A program made the translations under genes and the position numbers. Source: Chondrilla cf. caribensis (Eukaryota; Porifera; Demospongiae; Chondrillida; Chondrillidae). Taken from it: 64,000 bases of DNA. The notes under the pieces were generated by a model, which was given only the letters and a program-made list of their open reading frames with translations, was not told the DNA's origin and ran no database searches. Shown piece after piece: positions 11,333 through 24,135 of the stretch. Position 1 is the first letter of the stretch. The number at the start of each line of letters is the position of its first letter. The stretch covers positions 1,189,721 through 1,253,720 of the forward strand of contig OZ026570.1 of the NCBI GenBank assembly GCA_964020155.1, given 5' to 3'.

Positions 11333-13915
11333 ATAAGTGCTTAGCATTTTCTCTCCCATACTATCCCATACATTGAAAAAATATAAAGCACCTCCGAATG
11401 TAGCTGGGCTACAGGTTAGCTATGGACATGGGAATTGCTTCATAAGTTAGTTCACACCTTAATCTAGGTCTGGTCAAAATATCAGATTGATACGCCCACT
11501 TTCCCATGAGCTATTCAAAAAGGTGCTTAGCATTTTCTCCCCTATACTATCCTATACAATGAAAAATTATAAAGCACCTCCGAATGTAGCTGGGGTTATG
11601 GGTTAGCTATAGAGATGGGAATTGTTTCATACGTTAGTTCACACCTTCATCTAGGTCTGGTGAAAATATCAGGTTGACACACCCACTTTCCCATGAGCTA
11701 TTCAAAAAGGTGCTTAGCGTTTTCTCTCCCATACTATCCCATACATTGAAAAAATATTAAGCACCTCCGAATGTAGCTGGGGTTACAGGCTAGCTATGGA
11801 CATGGGAATTGTTTCATAAGTTGGTTCACATCCTCTGCTAGGTCTGGTTCAAATATCAGGTTGACACGCCCACTTTCCCATGAGCTATTCAAAAAGGTGC
11901 TTAACGTTTTCTCTCTCCCATACTATCCCATACATTGAAAAAATATTAAGCACCTCCGAATGTAGCTGGGGTTACGGGTTAGCTATGAAGATGGAAATTG
12001 TTTCATAAGTTGGTTCACATCCTCTGCTGGGTCTGGTGAAAATATCAGGTTGACACGCCCATTTTCCCACGAGCTATTCAAAAAGGTGCTTAACGTTTTC
12101 TCTCTCCCATACTATCCCATACATTGAAATAATATTAAGCACCTCCGAATGTAGCTGGGATTACAGGCTAGCTATGGACATGGAAATTGTTTCATAAGAT
12201 AGTTCACATCCACAGCTAGGTCTGGTGAAAATATCAGGTTGACACGCCCATTTTCCCATGAGCTATTCAAAAAGGTGCTTAGCGTTTTCTCTCCCATACT
12301 ATCCCATACATTGAAAAAATATTAAGCACCTCCGAATGTAGCTGGGGTTACGGGTTAGCTATGGACATGGGAATTGTTTCATAAGTTAGTTCACATCCAC
12401 AGCTAGGTCTGGTGAAAATATCAGGTTGACACGCCCACTTTCCCATGAGCTATTCAAAAAGGTGCTTAACGTTTTCTCTCTCCCATACGTACTATCCCAT
12501 ACATTGAAATAATATTAAGCACCTCCGAATGTAGCTTGGGTTACAGGTTAGCTATGGAGATGAAAATTGTTTCATAAATTAGTTCACACCTTCATCTAGG
12601 TCTGGTGAAAATATCAAGTTGACACGCCCACTTTCCCATGAGCTATTCAAAAAGGTGCTTAGCGTTTTCTCTCCCATACTATCCCATACATTGAAATAAT
12701 ATTAAGCACCTCCGAATGTAGCTGGGGTTACAGGTTAGCTATGGAGATGGAAATTATTTCATAAGATAGTTCACATCCACAGCTAAGTCTGGTTCAAATA
12801 TCAGGTTGACACGCCCACTTTCCCATGAGCTATTCAAAAAGGTGCTTAACGTTTTCTCTCTCCCATACTATCCCATACATTGATTCAGAAATAATATTAA
12901 GCACCTCCGGATGTAGCTGGGGTTACGGGTAAGCTATGGAGATGGAAATTGTTTCATAAGTTAGTTCACATCCACAGCTAGGTCTGGTGAAAATATCAGG
13001 TTGACACGCCCACTTTCCCATGAGCTATTCAAAAAGGTGCTTAGCATTTTCTCTCCTATACTATCCCATACATTGAAAAAATATTAAGCACCTCCGAATG
13101 TAGCTGGGGTTACGGGTTAGCTATGGACATGGAAATTGTTTCATAAGTTTGTTCACATCCACAGCTAGGTCTGGTGAAAATATCAGGTTGACACACCCAC
13201 TTTCCCATGAGCTATTCAAAAAGGTGCTTAGCGTTTTCTCTCCCATACTATCCAATACATTGAAAAAATATTAAGCACCTCCGAATGTAGCTGGGGTTAC
13301 GGGTTAGCTATGGAGAAGGAAATTGTTTCATAAATAAGTTCATATCAACAGCTAGGTCTGGTTAAAATATCAGGTTGACACGCCCATTTTCCCATGAGAT
13401 ATTCAAAAAGGTGCTTAGCTATTCTCTCCCATACTATCCCATACGTACATTGAAAAAATATTAAGCACCTCCGAATGTAGCTGGGGTTACGGGTTAGCTA
13501 TGGACATGGGAATTGTTTCATAATTAAGTTCATATCAACAGCTAGGTCTGGTGAAAATATCAGGTTGACACGCCCACTTTCCCATGAGCTATTCAAAAAG
13601 GTGCTTAGCGTTCTCTCTCCCATACTATCCCATACATTGAAAAAATATTAAGCACCTCCGAATGTAGTCTGGGTTACGGGTTAGCTATGGAGATGGGAAT
13701 TGTTTTATAAGATAGTTCACATCCACAGCTAATTCTGGTTCAAATATCAGGTTGACACGCCCACTTTTCCATAAGCTATTCAAAAAGGTGCTTAGTATTT
13801 TCTCTCCCATACTATCCCATACATTGGAATAATATTAAGCACCTCCGAATGTAGGTGGGGTTACAGGTTAGCTATGGACATGGGAATTGTTTCATAAGTT
13901 AGTTCACACCTAATA
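11333..13915. repeat. Satellite A, right array (inverted)
   Basis: About fourteen head-to-tail units of 187-190 bp, for instance TTCAAAAAGG at 11514, 11701, 11888 and 12077. They are the reverse complement of the left A arrays. They are much more homogeneous than the left copies, so this array was amplified or homogenised more recently. No ORF of note. Confidence 0.92.
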
Positions 13916-16900
13916 TTTTCAAATAATCTAGCTGGGGGTATGAGCTACGTTATGAAACACTTCCCATCTCTTTGTGTGCTTTGTAACCCTTGTTATTCAA
14001 AGTGGTGCTATGACCAAATTTCGGCCATAGCACCACTGGGTCAATGTATGGGAGAGAATAGGAAAAAAGCACTTAGCACCATCTCGCGTACCTCGTGGGA
14101 GAGGGGGCGTGTCAACCTAATATATTCAAATAATCTAGCTGGGGGTATGAGCTACGTTATCAAACACTTCCCATCTCTTTGTGTGCTTTGTAACCTTTGT
14201 TATTCAAAGTGGTGCTATGGCCAAATTTTGGCCATAGCACCACTGGGTCAATGTATGGGAGAGAATAGGTAAAAAGCACTTAGCACCATCTTGCATACCT
14301 CGTGGGAGAGGGGGCGTGTCAACCTAATATTTTCAAATAATCTAGCTGGGGATATTAGCTACGTTATGAAACACTTCCCATCTCTTTGTGTGCTTTGTAA
14401 CCCTTGTTATTCAAAGTGGTGCTATGACCAAATTTCGGCCATAGCACCACTGGGTCAATGTATGGGAGAGAATGGGAAAAAAGCACTTAGCACCATCTCG
14501 CGTACCTCATGGGAGAGGGGGCGTGTCAACCTAATATTTTCAAATAATCTAGCTGGGGATATTAGCTACGTTATGAAACACTTCCCATCTCTTTGTGTGC
14601 TTTGTAACCCTTGTTATTCAAAGTGGTGCTATGACCAAATTTTGGCCATAGCACCACTGGGTCAATGTATGGGAGAGAATAGGAAAAAAGCACTTAGCAC
14701 CATCTTGCATACCTCGTGGGAGAGGGGGCGTGTTAATCTGATATTTTCAACAAATCTAGCTGGGGGTGTGAGCTAAGTTATGAAACACTTCCCATCTCTT
14801 TGTGTGCTTTGTAACCCTTGTTATTCAAAGTGGTGCTATGACCAAATTTTGGCCATAGCACCAGTGGGTCAATGTATGGGAGAGAATGGGAAAAAAAGCA
14901 CTTAACACCATCTCATGTACCTCGTGGGAGAGGGGGCGTGTCAACCTAATATTTTCAAATAATCTAGCTGGGGGTATGAGCTACGTTATGAAATACTTCC
15001 CATCTCTTTGTGTGCTTTGTAACCCTTGTTAATCAAAGTGGTGCTATGGCCAAATGTTGGCCATAGCACCACTGGGTCAATGTATGGGAGAGAAGGCGTG
15101 TCAACCAAATATTTTCAAATAATCTAGCTGGGGGTATGAGCTACGTTATCAAACACTTCCCATCTCTTTGTGTGCTTTGTAACCCTTGTTATTCAAAGTG
15201 GTGCTATGGCCAAATTTCGGCCATAGCACCACTGGGTCAATGTATGGGAGAGAATAGGAAAAAAGCACTTAGCACCATCTCGCGTACCTCGTGGGAGAGG
15301 GGGCGTGTCAACCTAATATTTTCAAATAATCTAGCTGGGGATATTAGCTACATTATGAAACACTTCCCATCTCTTTGTGTGCTTTGTAACCCTTGTTATT
15401 CAAAGTGGTGCTATGACCAAATTTCGGCCATAGCACCACTGGGTCAATGTATGGGAGAGAATAGGAAAAAAGCACTTAGCACCATCTCGCGTACCTCGTG
15501 GGAAAGGGGGCGTGTCAACCAAATATTTTCAAATAATCTAGCTGGGGGTATGAGCTACGTTATCAAACACTTCCCATCTCTTTGTGTGCTTTGTAACCCT
15601 TGTTATTCAAGGTGGTGCTATGACCAAATTTCGGCCATAGCACCACTGGGTCAATGTATGGGAGAGAATGGGAAAAAAGCACTTAACACCATCTCATGTA
15701 CCTCGTGGGAGAGGGGGCGTGTCAACCTAATATTTTCAAATAATCTAGCTGGGGATATTAGCTACGTTATGAAACACTTCCCATCTCTTTGTGTGCTTTG
15801 TAACCCTTGTTATTCAAAGTGGTGCTATGGCCAAATTTTGGCCATAGCACCACTGGGTCAATGTATGGGAGAGAATAGGTAAAAAGCACTTAACACCATC
15901 TCATGGACCTCGTGGGAGAGGGGGTGTGTCAACCTAATATTTTCAAATATTCTAGCTGGGGTTATTAGCTACGTTATGAAACACTTCCCATCTCTTTGTG
16001 TGCTTTGTAACCCTTGTTATTCAAAGTGGTGCTATGACCAAATTTTGGCCATAGCACCAGTGGGTCAATGTATGGGAGAGAATAGGTAAAAAGCACTTAA
16101 CACCATCTCATGTACCTCGTGGGAGAGGGGGCGTGTCAACCTAATATTTTCAAATAATCTAGCTGGGGGTATGAGCTACGTTATGAAATACTTCCCATCT
16201 CTTTGTGTGCTTTGTAACCCTTGTTATTCAAATTGGTGCCATGGCCAAATTTCGGCCATAGCACCACTGGGTCAATGTATGGGAGAGAATAGGTATAAAG
16301 CACTTAGCACCATCTTGCATACCTCGTGGGAGAGGGGGCGTGTTAATCTGATATTTTCAACAAATCTAGCTGGGGGTGTGAGCTAAGTTATGAAACACTT
16401 CCCATCTCTTTGTGTGCTTTGTAACCCTTGTTATTCAAAGTGGTGCTATGACCAAATTTTGGCCATAGCACCACTGGGTCAATGTATGGGAGAGAATAGG
16501 TATAAAGCACTTAGCACCATCTTGCATACCTCGTGGGAGAGGGGGCGTGTTAATCTGATATTTTCAACAAATCTAGCTGGGGGTGTGAGCTACGTTATGA
16601 AACACTTCCCATCTCTTTGTGTGCTTTGTAACCCTTGTTATTCAAAGTGGTGCTATGGCCAAATTTCGGCCATAGCACCACTGGGTCAATGTATGGGAGA
16701 GAATAGGAAAAAAGCACTTAGCACCATCTCGCGTACCTCGTGGGAGAGGGGGCGTGTCAACCTAATATTTTCAAATAATCTAGCTGGGGGTATGAGCTAC
16801 GTTATGAAACACTTCCCATCTCTTTGTGTGCTTTGTAACCCTTGTTATTCAAATTGGTGCTATGGCCAAATTTCGGCCATAGCACCACTGGGTCAATGTA

Positions 16901-17835
16901 TGGGAGAGAATAGGTAAAAAGCACTTAGCACCATCTTGCATACCTCATGGGAGAGGGGGCGTGTTAATCTGATATTTTCAACAAATCTAGCTGGGGGTGT
17001 GAGCTAAGTTATGAAACACTTCCCATCTCTTTGTGTGCTTTGTAACCCTTGTTATTCAAAGTGGTGCTATGGCCAAATTTCGGCCATAGCACCACTGGGT
17101 CAATGTATGGGAGAGAATAGGTAAAAAGCACTTAGCACCATCTTGCATACCTCGTGGGAGAGGGGGCGTGTTAATCTGATATTTTCAACAAATCTAGCTG
17201 GGGGTGTGAGCTAAGTTATGAAACACTTCCCATCTCTTTGTGTGCTTTGTAACCCTTGTTATTCAAAGTGGTGCTATGGCCAAATTTCGGCCATAGCACC
17301 ACTGGGTCAATGTATGGGAGAGAATAGGAAAAAAGCACTTAGCACCATCTCGCGTACCTCGTGGGAAAGGGGGCGTGTCAACCTAATATTTTCAAATAAT
17401 CTAGCTGGGGGTATGAGCTACGTTATGAAACACTTCCCATCTCTTTGTGTGCTTTGTAACCCTTGTTATTCAAAGTGGTGCTATGACCAAATTTTGGCCA
17501 TACGTAGCACCACTGGGTCAATGTATGGGAGAGAATAGGAAAAAAGCACTTAGCACCATCTCGCATACCTCGTGGGAGAGGGGGCATGTCAACCTAATAT
17601 TTTCAAATAATCTAGCTGGGGGTATGAGCTACGTTATGAAACATTTCCCATCTCTTTGTGTGCTTTGTAACCCTTGTAGCCCTTGTTATTCAAAGTGGGT
17701 CAATGTATGGGAGAGGATAGAAGAAAAAAGGACTTAGCACCATCTTGCATACCTCGTGGGAGAGGGGGCGTGTCAACCTAATATTTTCAAATAATCTAGC
17801 TGGGGATGTGAGCTAAGTTATGAAACCCTTCCTAT
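13916..17835. repeat. Satellite C, 207-bp tandem array
   Basis: About nineteen units of 207 bp in forward orientation, diverged from satellite A but sharing GGGAGAGAATAGG, GCACTTAGCACC, the CTCGTGGGAGAGGGGGCGTG block and AATCTAGCTGGGG. Each unit contains a 12-bp-arm palindrome GGTGCTATGGCC...GGCCATAGCACC, sometimes with one mismatch (GACC). Because 207 is a multiple of three, one frame stays open across units, giving false ORFs of up to 248 codons with a 69-residue period. A few units are shortened, for example near 15090 and 17690. Confidence 0.93.
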
Positions 17836-18830
17836 TTCCTTGTGTGATTTGTGCCTTTTTATTATGTGTTTCAATTGATTAACACCTGTATCATACAGGT
17901 ATATAAATATGTATAAATATAAATTAACATTTATATATATAGTATACGCTAAAGGTACTATTAGGGTGCATAAATATAATATTATATATATATATATATA
18001 TATTGAATCAAACATTCGATCTAATTATATCAGATTTTTATCTATTGATAGACCTATTATTATTGATAGAGCATTTTGTTACATGTGCAAATGCCTCTCA
18101 ATATAATATTATTATACATGCATACAATATAGATATATCAATGTAGCCAAGATGCAAGTATCTTAGACAATAAGAAATTGCAAAAAATTATATAATTCGG
18201 AAAAATGATGATACAATCAAGAATGTACTAATTAAAATTAATGCAGAAATTACATGACATTGTTCAGTTATTTAATCTTGAATGGTGAGGTTATGTAGCA
18301 TTCATGAATTAATATACAAGAAATATATAAAACTTTGTAAGGACTTAATCATGGATTGCATTGATGTAATGATTTCAAAAGGCAAACATTGCATGAATTC
18401 GATCAGTCTTGATCATTTTGGCTGAGAAGCGTGACAGGCACATCATGTGAGACATTGTGGCATATGTGAGAGTGTGTTCAGAAGGTGGGACACATGGTGA
18501 AACAAAAAACAAGTGTGAATTGAATAAGGACCCTAGCTCACGGGAGGAAATGGAAGTTCTATTGAGTACAAAACATTGTTGAAATGATGTCGTGTTTACA
18601 TGATGTAGGAAATATCCATTGATACAGGGATGTTCAATACCAAGTCAAATAACAGATTAAGTGTGTAATCCTGAATGAAACAGGCATTTCCTCCTGTGAG
18701 CATTGTGTATGATTCATAGACTGATTTACTGACAAATGACCAGTGAGTAGTGCAAGTAGCAAGCACGTACTAATGACTCAGAGCAAAATAAACACATGAG
18801 CACATTAACAAAGATTTACTGGAGTATTGT
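17836..18830. other. AT-rich intergenic, no gene seen
   Basis: Strongly AT-rich sequence with a (TA)n run near 17982-18002. I find no coding exon or RNA gene. It separates the satellite block from the 3' end of copy B. Confidence 0.5.
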
Positions 18831-18836
18831 GTTGCA

Positions 18837-20426
18837 TTAGTCTGCTTTTTCGTCATTGTTGGACACAACAAGAGGACTAGCTTCTGGTATTTCAACACTT
18901 GATTCGCTAGCTTTGGACTTTTTCATGGAATAAAGGATTTTGTGGATTGAGAGAGCAATAACAGTGGTACCGAAAGTGCTCAACAAACTCAACAAAAATG
19001 GAAGAACAGAAGAAGGGTCTTGGTGTGTTCCATTGAACAGGATTAGCAAAAAGTACCCCAGAATGAGAGTGGCTGACATTCCTGCTGTTATGGCACATCC
19101 CAGGATAACTACGTCCCTCACAACAATCAGTGTCCCAATAAAACAGTTTTTGTGTTCTCGACAGAAACTACTAATGGTCACAACGGCTACCAGGAAGACA
19201 ACAATTATACCCCCATAGCAACAAAACGAAAGACTGTAGGCAAACAAAACTGAAGCAGTGGTTAAAAGAGGCCAACTCAGAAGAGACAGGAGAAGAAATG
19301 GAGACAGAAAACTGGCAAACTGAATGCAGGCAACCAATGATGTAGCCAAGGGAAGAGTGGTGAGTGCTGTCAACCAACTTCGATTCTGGATAAAGTTCAT
19401 GTTCTTAACTGCCATAATCTCCGCTGGTATGAAGCAGATGATGTGAATAACCAGTGCACACAATAACACCCATCCCTCCCATGTGTTCAATCTCACAAAT
19501 ACTATAAAAAGCCACACCAGCCACATTCCCATTGTCAGAACACTGCCCAAGACAAAACAAAACACCACAAAGGCATGGTAATGTGCTGATTTGGCATATT
19601 TTAGGATCAAGTTGGTCAAATGGTGCACATGTTTGCCTATGAGACCTGCTGAAGCGACAGACAGACACACAAGAGTTAGACACAGAAATGCCAGGAACAC
19701 AGGTTGACGGCTATTCATAGTATCAACGTTGTAGACTGTTGCATAGTAGGAGGCCTTCCCACCCATCTCAATGGCACTGGCTGCTCTCTGAGCTGCAAAC
19801 TCAACCACATTCTGCACTGACTGATCCACTGTCGGAACCTAGTGAATAAAAAGAACAATTATAAGCAAACAATAGTATACATAGCAGAACATCCCCAAAT
19901 TATTAAGATACAAAATATTTGGTGAACACGTGCTAGTTATGCTTCCATGATTAATGTTAGAGTACACCTTGTTATTCAGTCACATGTTACCGATACTGAC
20001 CATACTCTCGTTGGAACAAGTTGGAACGTCTACACTCAGTTCGACACGTTCCACCGGACTAGGGTACGCCAAGCCGACCATCTGCAATAGAGGAGTGGTC
20101 ACACTCTTCAACATGACGGGGTCCAGGAGAAAGAACACGACCGACTTCGCGAACACGATATTAACCGTGTTGTTGGACGTCAAGAAAGGTTCCAGATGGA
20201 TAGAAACGTAAATCATATCTCTATAACTCCTCCACTCCGTTTCGTTGACGAGACTCTCCTTGACGATGGTATACAGCCCTTTATAGCAAGAATTCAAATC
20301 AGATTCGTCCAATCTTCTTTCATTCCGACGACACTCCAGTTCCTGGTCTCCACATGTGCACTTGGTAAGATTAAGATGACACAAGACAGTCACTAATGAT
20401 ACAAATACTGTTTCCTTCATCATCAT
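18837..20426 (-). CDS. Secreted-ectodomain multi-pass membrane protein, copy B
   Basis: Two exons, 20426-20001 and 19838-18837, joined in phase 0 (donor GTCAGT, acceptor CTAG) give 475 residues. The plan is as in copy A: signal peptide (MMMKETVFVSLVTVLCHL), a short glycosylated ectodomain with the CTCGD and LECRRNERRLDESDLNSCY motifs, then about eight or nine membrane segments. From residue VDQSVQ to the end of the last membrane segment exon 2 differs from copy A at only a few residues (GYAI/GCAI, ILF/ILY). The cytosolic tail is different and shorter, ending NNDEKAD. The intron is 162 bp against about 605 bp in copy A. Function unknown. Its start codon lies 174 bp from a plus-strand start at 20600, so the two probably share a bidirectional promoter. 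Confidence 0.82.
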
Positions 20427-20599
20427 CGTTGCTTGTTCAAGGAAACAATGTCATTACCGCTCGGAGTTGTTTTCTGACGCCGTATCACGCCGATAGGGGT
20501 ATCCCCTATGACGACCTCTTCACGTGACATAGCTAGCCACGCCTCCAATGGTATGATTTTTACGTAGGAGTAGGAAATTGGAGTGGATGTACGTACGAA
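20427..20599. promoter_or_regulatory. Putative bidirectional promoter
   Basis: Divergent start codons at 20426 (minus) and 20600 (plus) are separated by 173 bp. The interval is richer in G+C and CpG than nearby intergenic DNA, and contains an ATAGGGGTATCCCCTAT palindrome and a CACGTG E-box at about 20522. No TATA box is obvious. Confidence 0.5.
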
Positions 20600-21058
20600 A
20601 TGCCTCTATCTTCTTCGAAACGAAATGGTAAAAAAGCTGAACTTCCAAAGTTGTGGCTGTATCGATACGGAGAGATAGGATCCCGTATTCCCGTTCACAT
20701 TAAAGTAAACAATGGGAAAGTGACCGTAACCGTTGATGATGAGGTGAGTCCTGTACCAAGTAGATAGCCCATCTTGCTGTTGGAGTATCTATGATCTAAT
20801 GCACACATGCAGGCGCTAGTACACCCGATTCTACATTCCCGAGGATTTTTCTACTTACTTGTACCAGTCAACTCGATCATGCGATGTTTGCGAACCTTTT
20901 CTTCTACCATCCGTCCGTGCATTCTTCCCTTCCCGCTATCCTCTCGTGTTATCCTCAATTGCGGATAGTTCGGAAGACATGCAGTGTGTGGATCGTTCCG
21001 AGTGGTGCTCCAATGCGCTGTGCATGTTATGTATGCGACACAGTGGAACAGGTCTGTA
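20600..21058 (+). CDS. Small Cys-rich protein, two exons, unrecognised
   Basis: Exon 1 at 20600-20743 opens MPLSSSKRNGKKAELPKLW and ends in a strong GTGAGT donor in phase 0. Exon 2 most likely starts at 20820 after CGCTAG and stops at 21058, giving about 127 residues. It carries a CDVC pair and a later C-x6-C-x3-C-x2-C cluster that might bind zinc. A competing acceptor six bases upstream (GCAG at 20813) would put exon 2 in another frame with a stop near 20957. The Cys pairing makes me prefer 20820. The polybasic start is compatible with a cytosolic or nuclear protein. I do not know the family. Confidence 0.45.
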
Positions 21059-22937
21059 AGTACCACCAGAGGGAACAAGAAATGTGGTCCATGTAAAAAG
21101 TTGATCTTCGTAGTATAGAGGTGTATTCAATACACTCAGGAGTATGTGTAGGCTGGTCCAAGATTTTGCACTCATTATTGGTGGTCTTTGACATAAGTTC
21201 CATGGTATACTCCAAGGACCTACGTACCATCACTACAATCCAGTAATTTGATACCCTTATTTACTGTAGCGGTATTAATGCTTGCCTTACATTGTCACCT
21301 TCCATGTGAACACACTATAACCTGTATTTTCCCTTTGTCCTGCATACTTTGTTTCTTGCTTATCATCGCCATACTGATAATATTTGGCATTTTTGTTGAA
21401 TATTGTAAATTTGATACTGTATTGCCCCTCAACCTCAGACTTGGTCCCCCGAGGCTTTTGGCAATACTAGCCCCAGTGGCATGTATGGGGAGCATTTTGA
21501 ATTAGACTGTAAACCAATTGATTTTTTAATCGCTCCACAACATTGGAATATTTGGAATAGATGGAATAATGTATAATAGTTGGAATATTTCTACTGAATC
21601 GGCCTTTTCAGGGTGAATGGTGGATCAAGTACATTAGAGCCGCAGCCTCCAATGTATGGTTACAAGTGGAATCTCATATTCACCTCTAGGGGGAAGGCGT
21701 TAGAGCATAAGGCCGCTGTTCTAGGCACTCCATAAGAAGTAAAAGAATGAAGTAGAGATACTGATTTGGCTTTGAGACAGTGCTGTATGTTGGGAATCAG
21801 GGTTGTGTGCAGAGCTTGTCAAATTGGAGAACTGATTTACCCTCATAAGGGAATAAATTAAATTGTTAAGGTTATATGTCATTGGCCATTTCCTTATCAG
21901 TATGTATTTTCTCATGTTACTCAGAACTATTTTGTGGATGACACTTATCGACTGGATATGGTGTGGCTCAGGGATATTGTGGATGATACATTTGTGGAAG
22001 GTGTAAGGTGTGTGTCTGTGTGTGTGGTTTGTGTGGTGTGGAAGGTGCATGTAGTGTGTGTGTGTGTGTGTGTGGGTGTGTGTGTGTGTGTGTGTGAGCG
22101 TGTGTGTGTCGTGAGTGCTATGAATAGTGTGTGGTGTGAGTGGTGTGTGTGTGTGTGGTGTATATGGTATTGAGGTGTGTGTGGTACCTATGGTGGGTGT
22201 AGTGTGTGTGATGTATGCGGTGATGCCTGTGGTGGATGTAGTGTGTGTGTGGTGTGCATATATGGTGTGTATGTTGGTATTGTTGTTGACATACATCACC
22301 CAATGGGAATAGCCTCAATAATACATCAATTTTGATTCCTCAGAATTTAGAGCAGATTCATAGTAAAATGTATAAGATATATGTACGTATAAAACTTCAG
22401 CAAAAGGCAGTGCGTAATAAGGCTAAAAATTCAAGGAAGCTGTGTATAGTGGTATGGACTAGTCTGGGACTAACGTTTGTACTCCCACAATGAACAGGAT
22501 CATTGTGGCCATGTGAATATCGCCATCCACCAGTGATTGATGAGAACACAGCTGCGAGAGCAGCCACTCAAACTGAAAGTAACCCCTTTGAATTCATACT
22601 TGTGATATCAGTCTACAGCAAATACCTCCAGTATAGATGACTTTAAGGAGGGAGAGAATAGTTCTAGGTAATTGTCATACATGTACCCACTTTTATGGTA
22701 GACATACATTTCTGTGGTCAGCACTAATAAGGCATCCACACCCTTGCAGCCATGTTGTGATTGTGAGGGTAACTAGAAGCCCAGTTGCTCTAGAGCTTTA
22801 CAGCTGCTTTTCAGAAATTTTTCATAATTTCTTCAGAAATGAAACCCGTTTAACATATTTTTGTGTTGATGCATTAAGGGGAGAGTATGTATTCGATTTG
22901 GATAAAGAACTTATCCAGTAGTTTGAAAGCAGTTTAG
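21059..22937. other. Intergenic or 5' region of the alsin-like gene, exons uncertain
   Basis: Contains a GT-rich tract at about 22006-22280. Several open stretches with plausible splice sites could be 5' exons of the alsin-like gene, for example around 22338-22435, 22500-22578 and 22750-22921, the last containing LELYSCFSEIFHNFF. I could not make their phases agree with the first secure exon, so I do not call them coding. Confidence 0.3.
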
Positions 22938-23215
22938 GATGTGTTTCTTGAGCACTCTGGTCCAACTGACACTATTGGATTATCTTGGGGTATTGCACAG
23001 CAACATGGAGGGAGATTTTGTCCGAACCTACTTGTTTGTACAGGAAATGAATGAATGCAGAGCATTGGATGTATTTGTTGTCCACGAGTATTGGCAGTGA
23101 GTATGCTATTTGTACCATCAACACTGAACACTTTATATGAGCTGCTTTTGGGGCATATGTTTGATGTACATTAAGATAAGATATTTGCTCTCACTTTCAA
23201 AGTGTAATTCTGTCC

Positions 23216-23249
<34 letters not shown>

Positions 23250-23268
23250 TGTGTGTGTGTGTGTATGC

Positions 23269-23303
<35 letters not shown>

Positions 23304-23917
23304 AAGTGGTTATACACATAATACAGATGGTGAACATACTTATGATGCGTACAGTACACACAGTATGTACGTACATGTGTATATTACTCATACATATGTA
23401 CAGTACACGAAGCCCTTACATATAATATGTACATACAGTACATGCTGTACAATGCATATGTGTGTACCGTGACAGTATGTACCTCATGTATTTGCACTAT
23501 GTGCACTATGTGCGTATTGTGTGTACTGATTCTGTGAATATTGATAATAATATATACAGTATATGTCAATAATGTATGTCAGGCTGCCGGTAAGCAAGAA
23601 TGTAAAATCGGTATAATGTATAGCAGGGACGTTTGCAAGATTTTATTTTTGAGTTTTTCATTTTTCGTTTGATTAGCGAAATTTTCACTTCACAAAAGGT
23701 ACTACAGCACATTTAATGCAAAAATGGTGATGTTTACGGTATTATTCCCCACTTTGCAGGCATGCATTCGTGCTGATCACTCCTGAGTCAGAGTTCATGT
23801 GTGTCACCAACAGCTCCAAGGATAAGGAAGAGTGGATGCGCTGCCTTGTTGTCGAAATTTTGGATGCAATGTATGGCAAAGACCATGTCCAGGAAACAAC
23901 CAAGTGAGTATACATAT

Positions 23918-23988
<71 letters not shown>

Positions 23989-24000
23989 TATTAGTGTGTA

Positions 24001-24058
<58 letters not shown>

Positions 24059-24070
24059 TATTAGTGTGTA

Positions 24071-24135
<65 letters not shown>

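Noticed and set aside
15136..15882. 248-codon ORF and its relatives at 13940-17737
   Set aside because: They are the 207-bp satellite C read through in its one open frame. The 69-residue period equals the DNA period, other units carry stops, and related satellite A units have no such frame.
13916..17835. CRISPR-like array
   Set aside because: Regularly spaced similar segments, but the whole 207-bp unit is conserved with no unique spacers, and the genome is eukaryotic.
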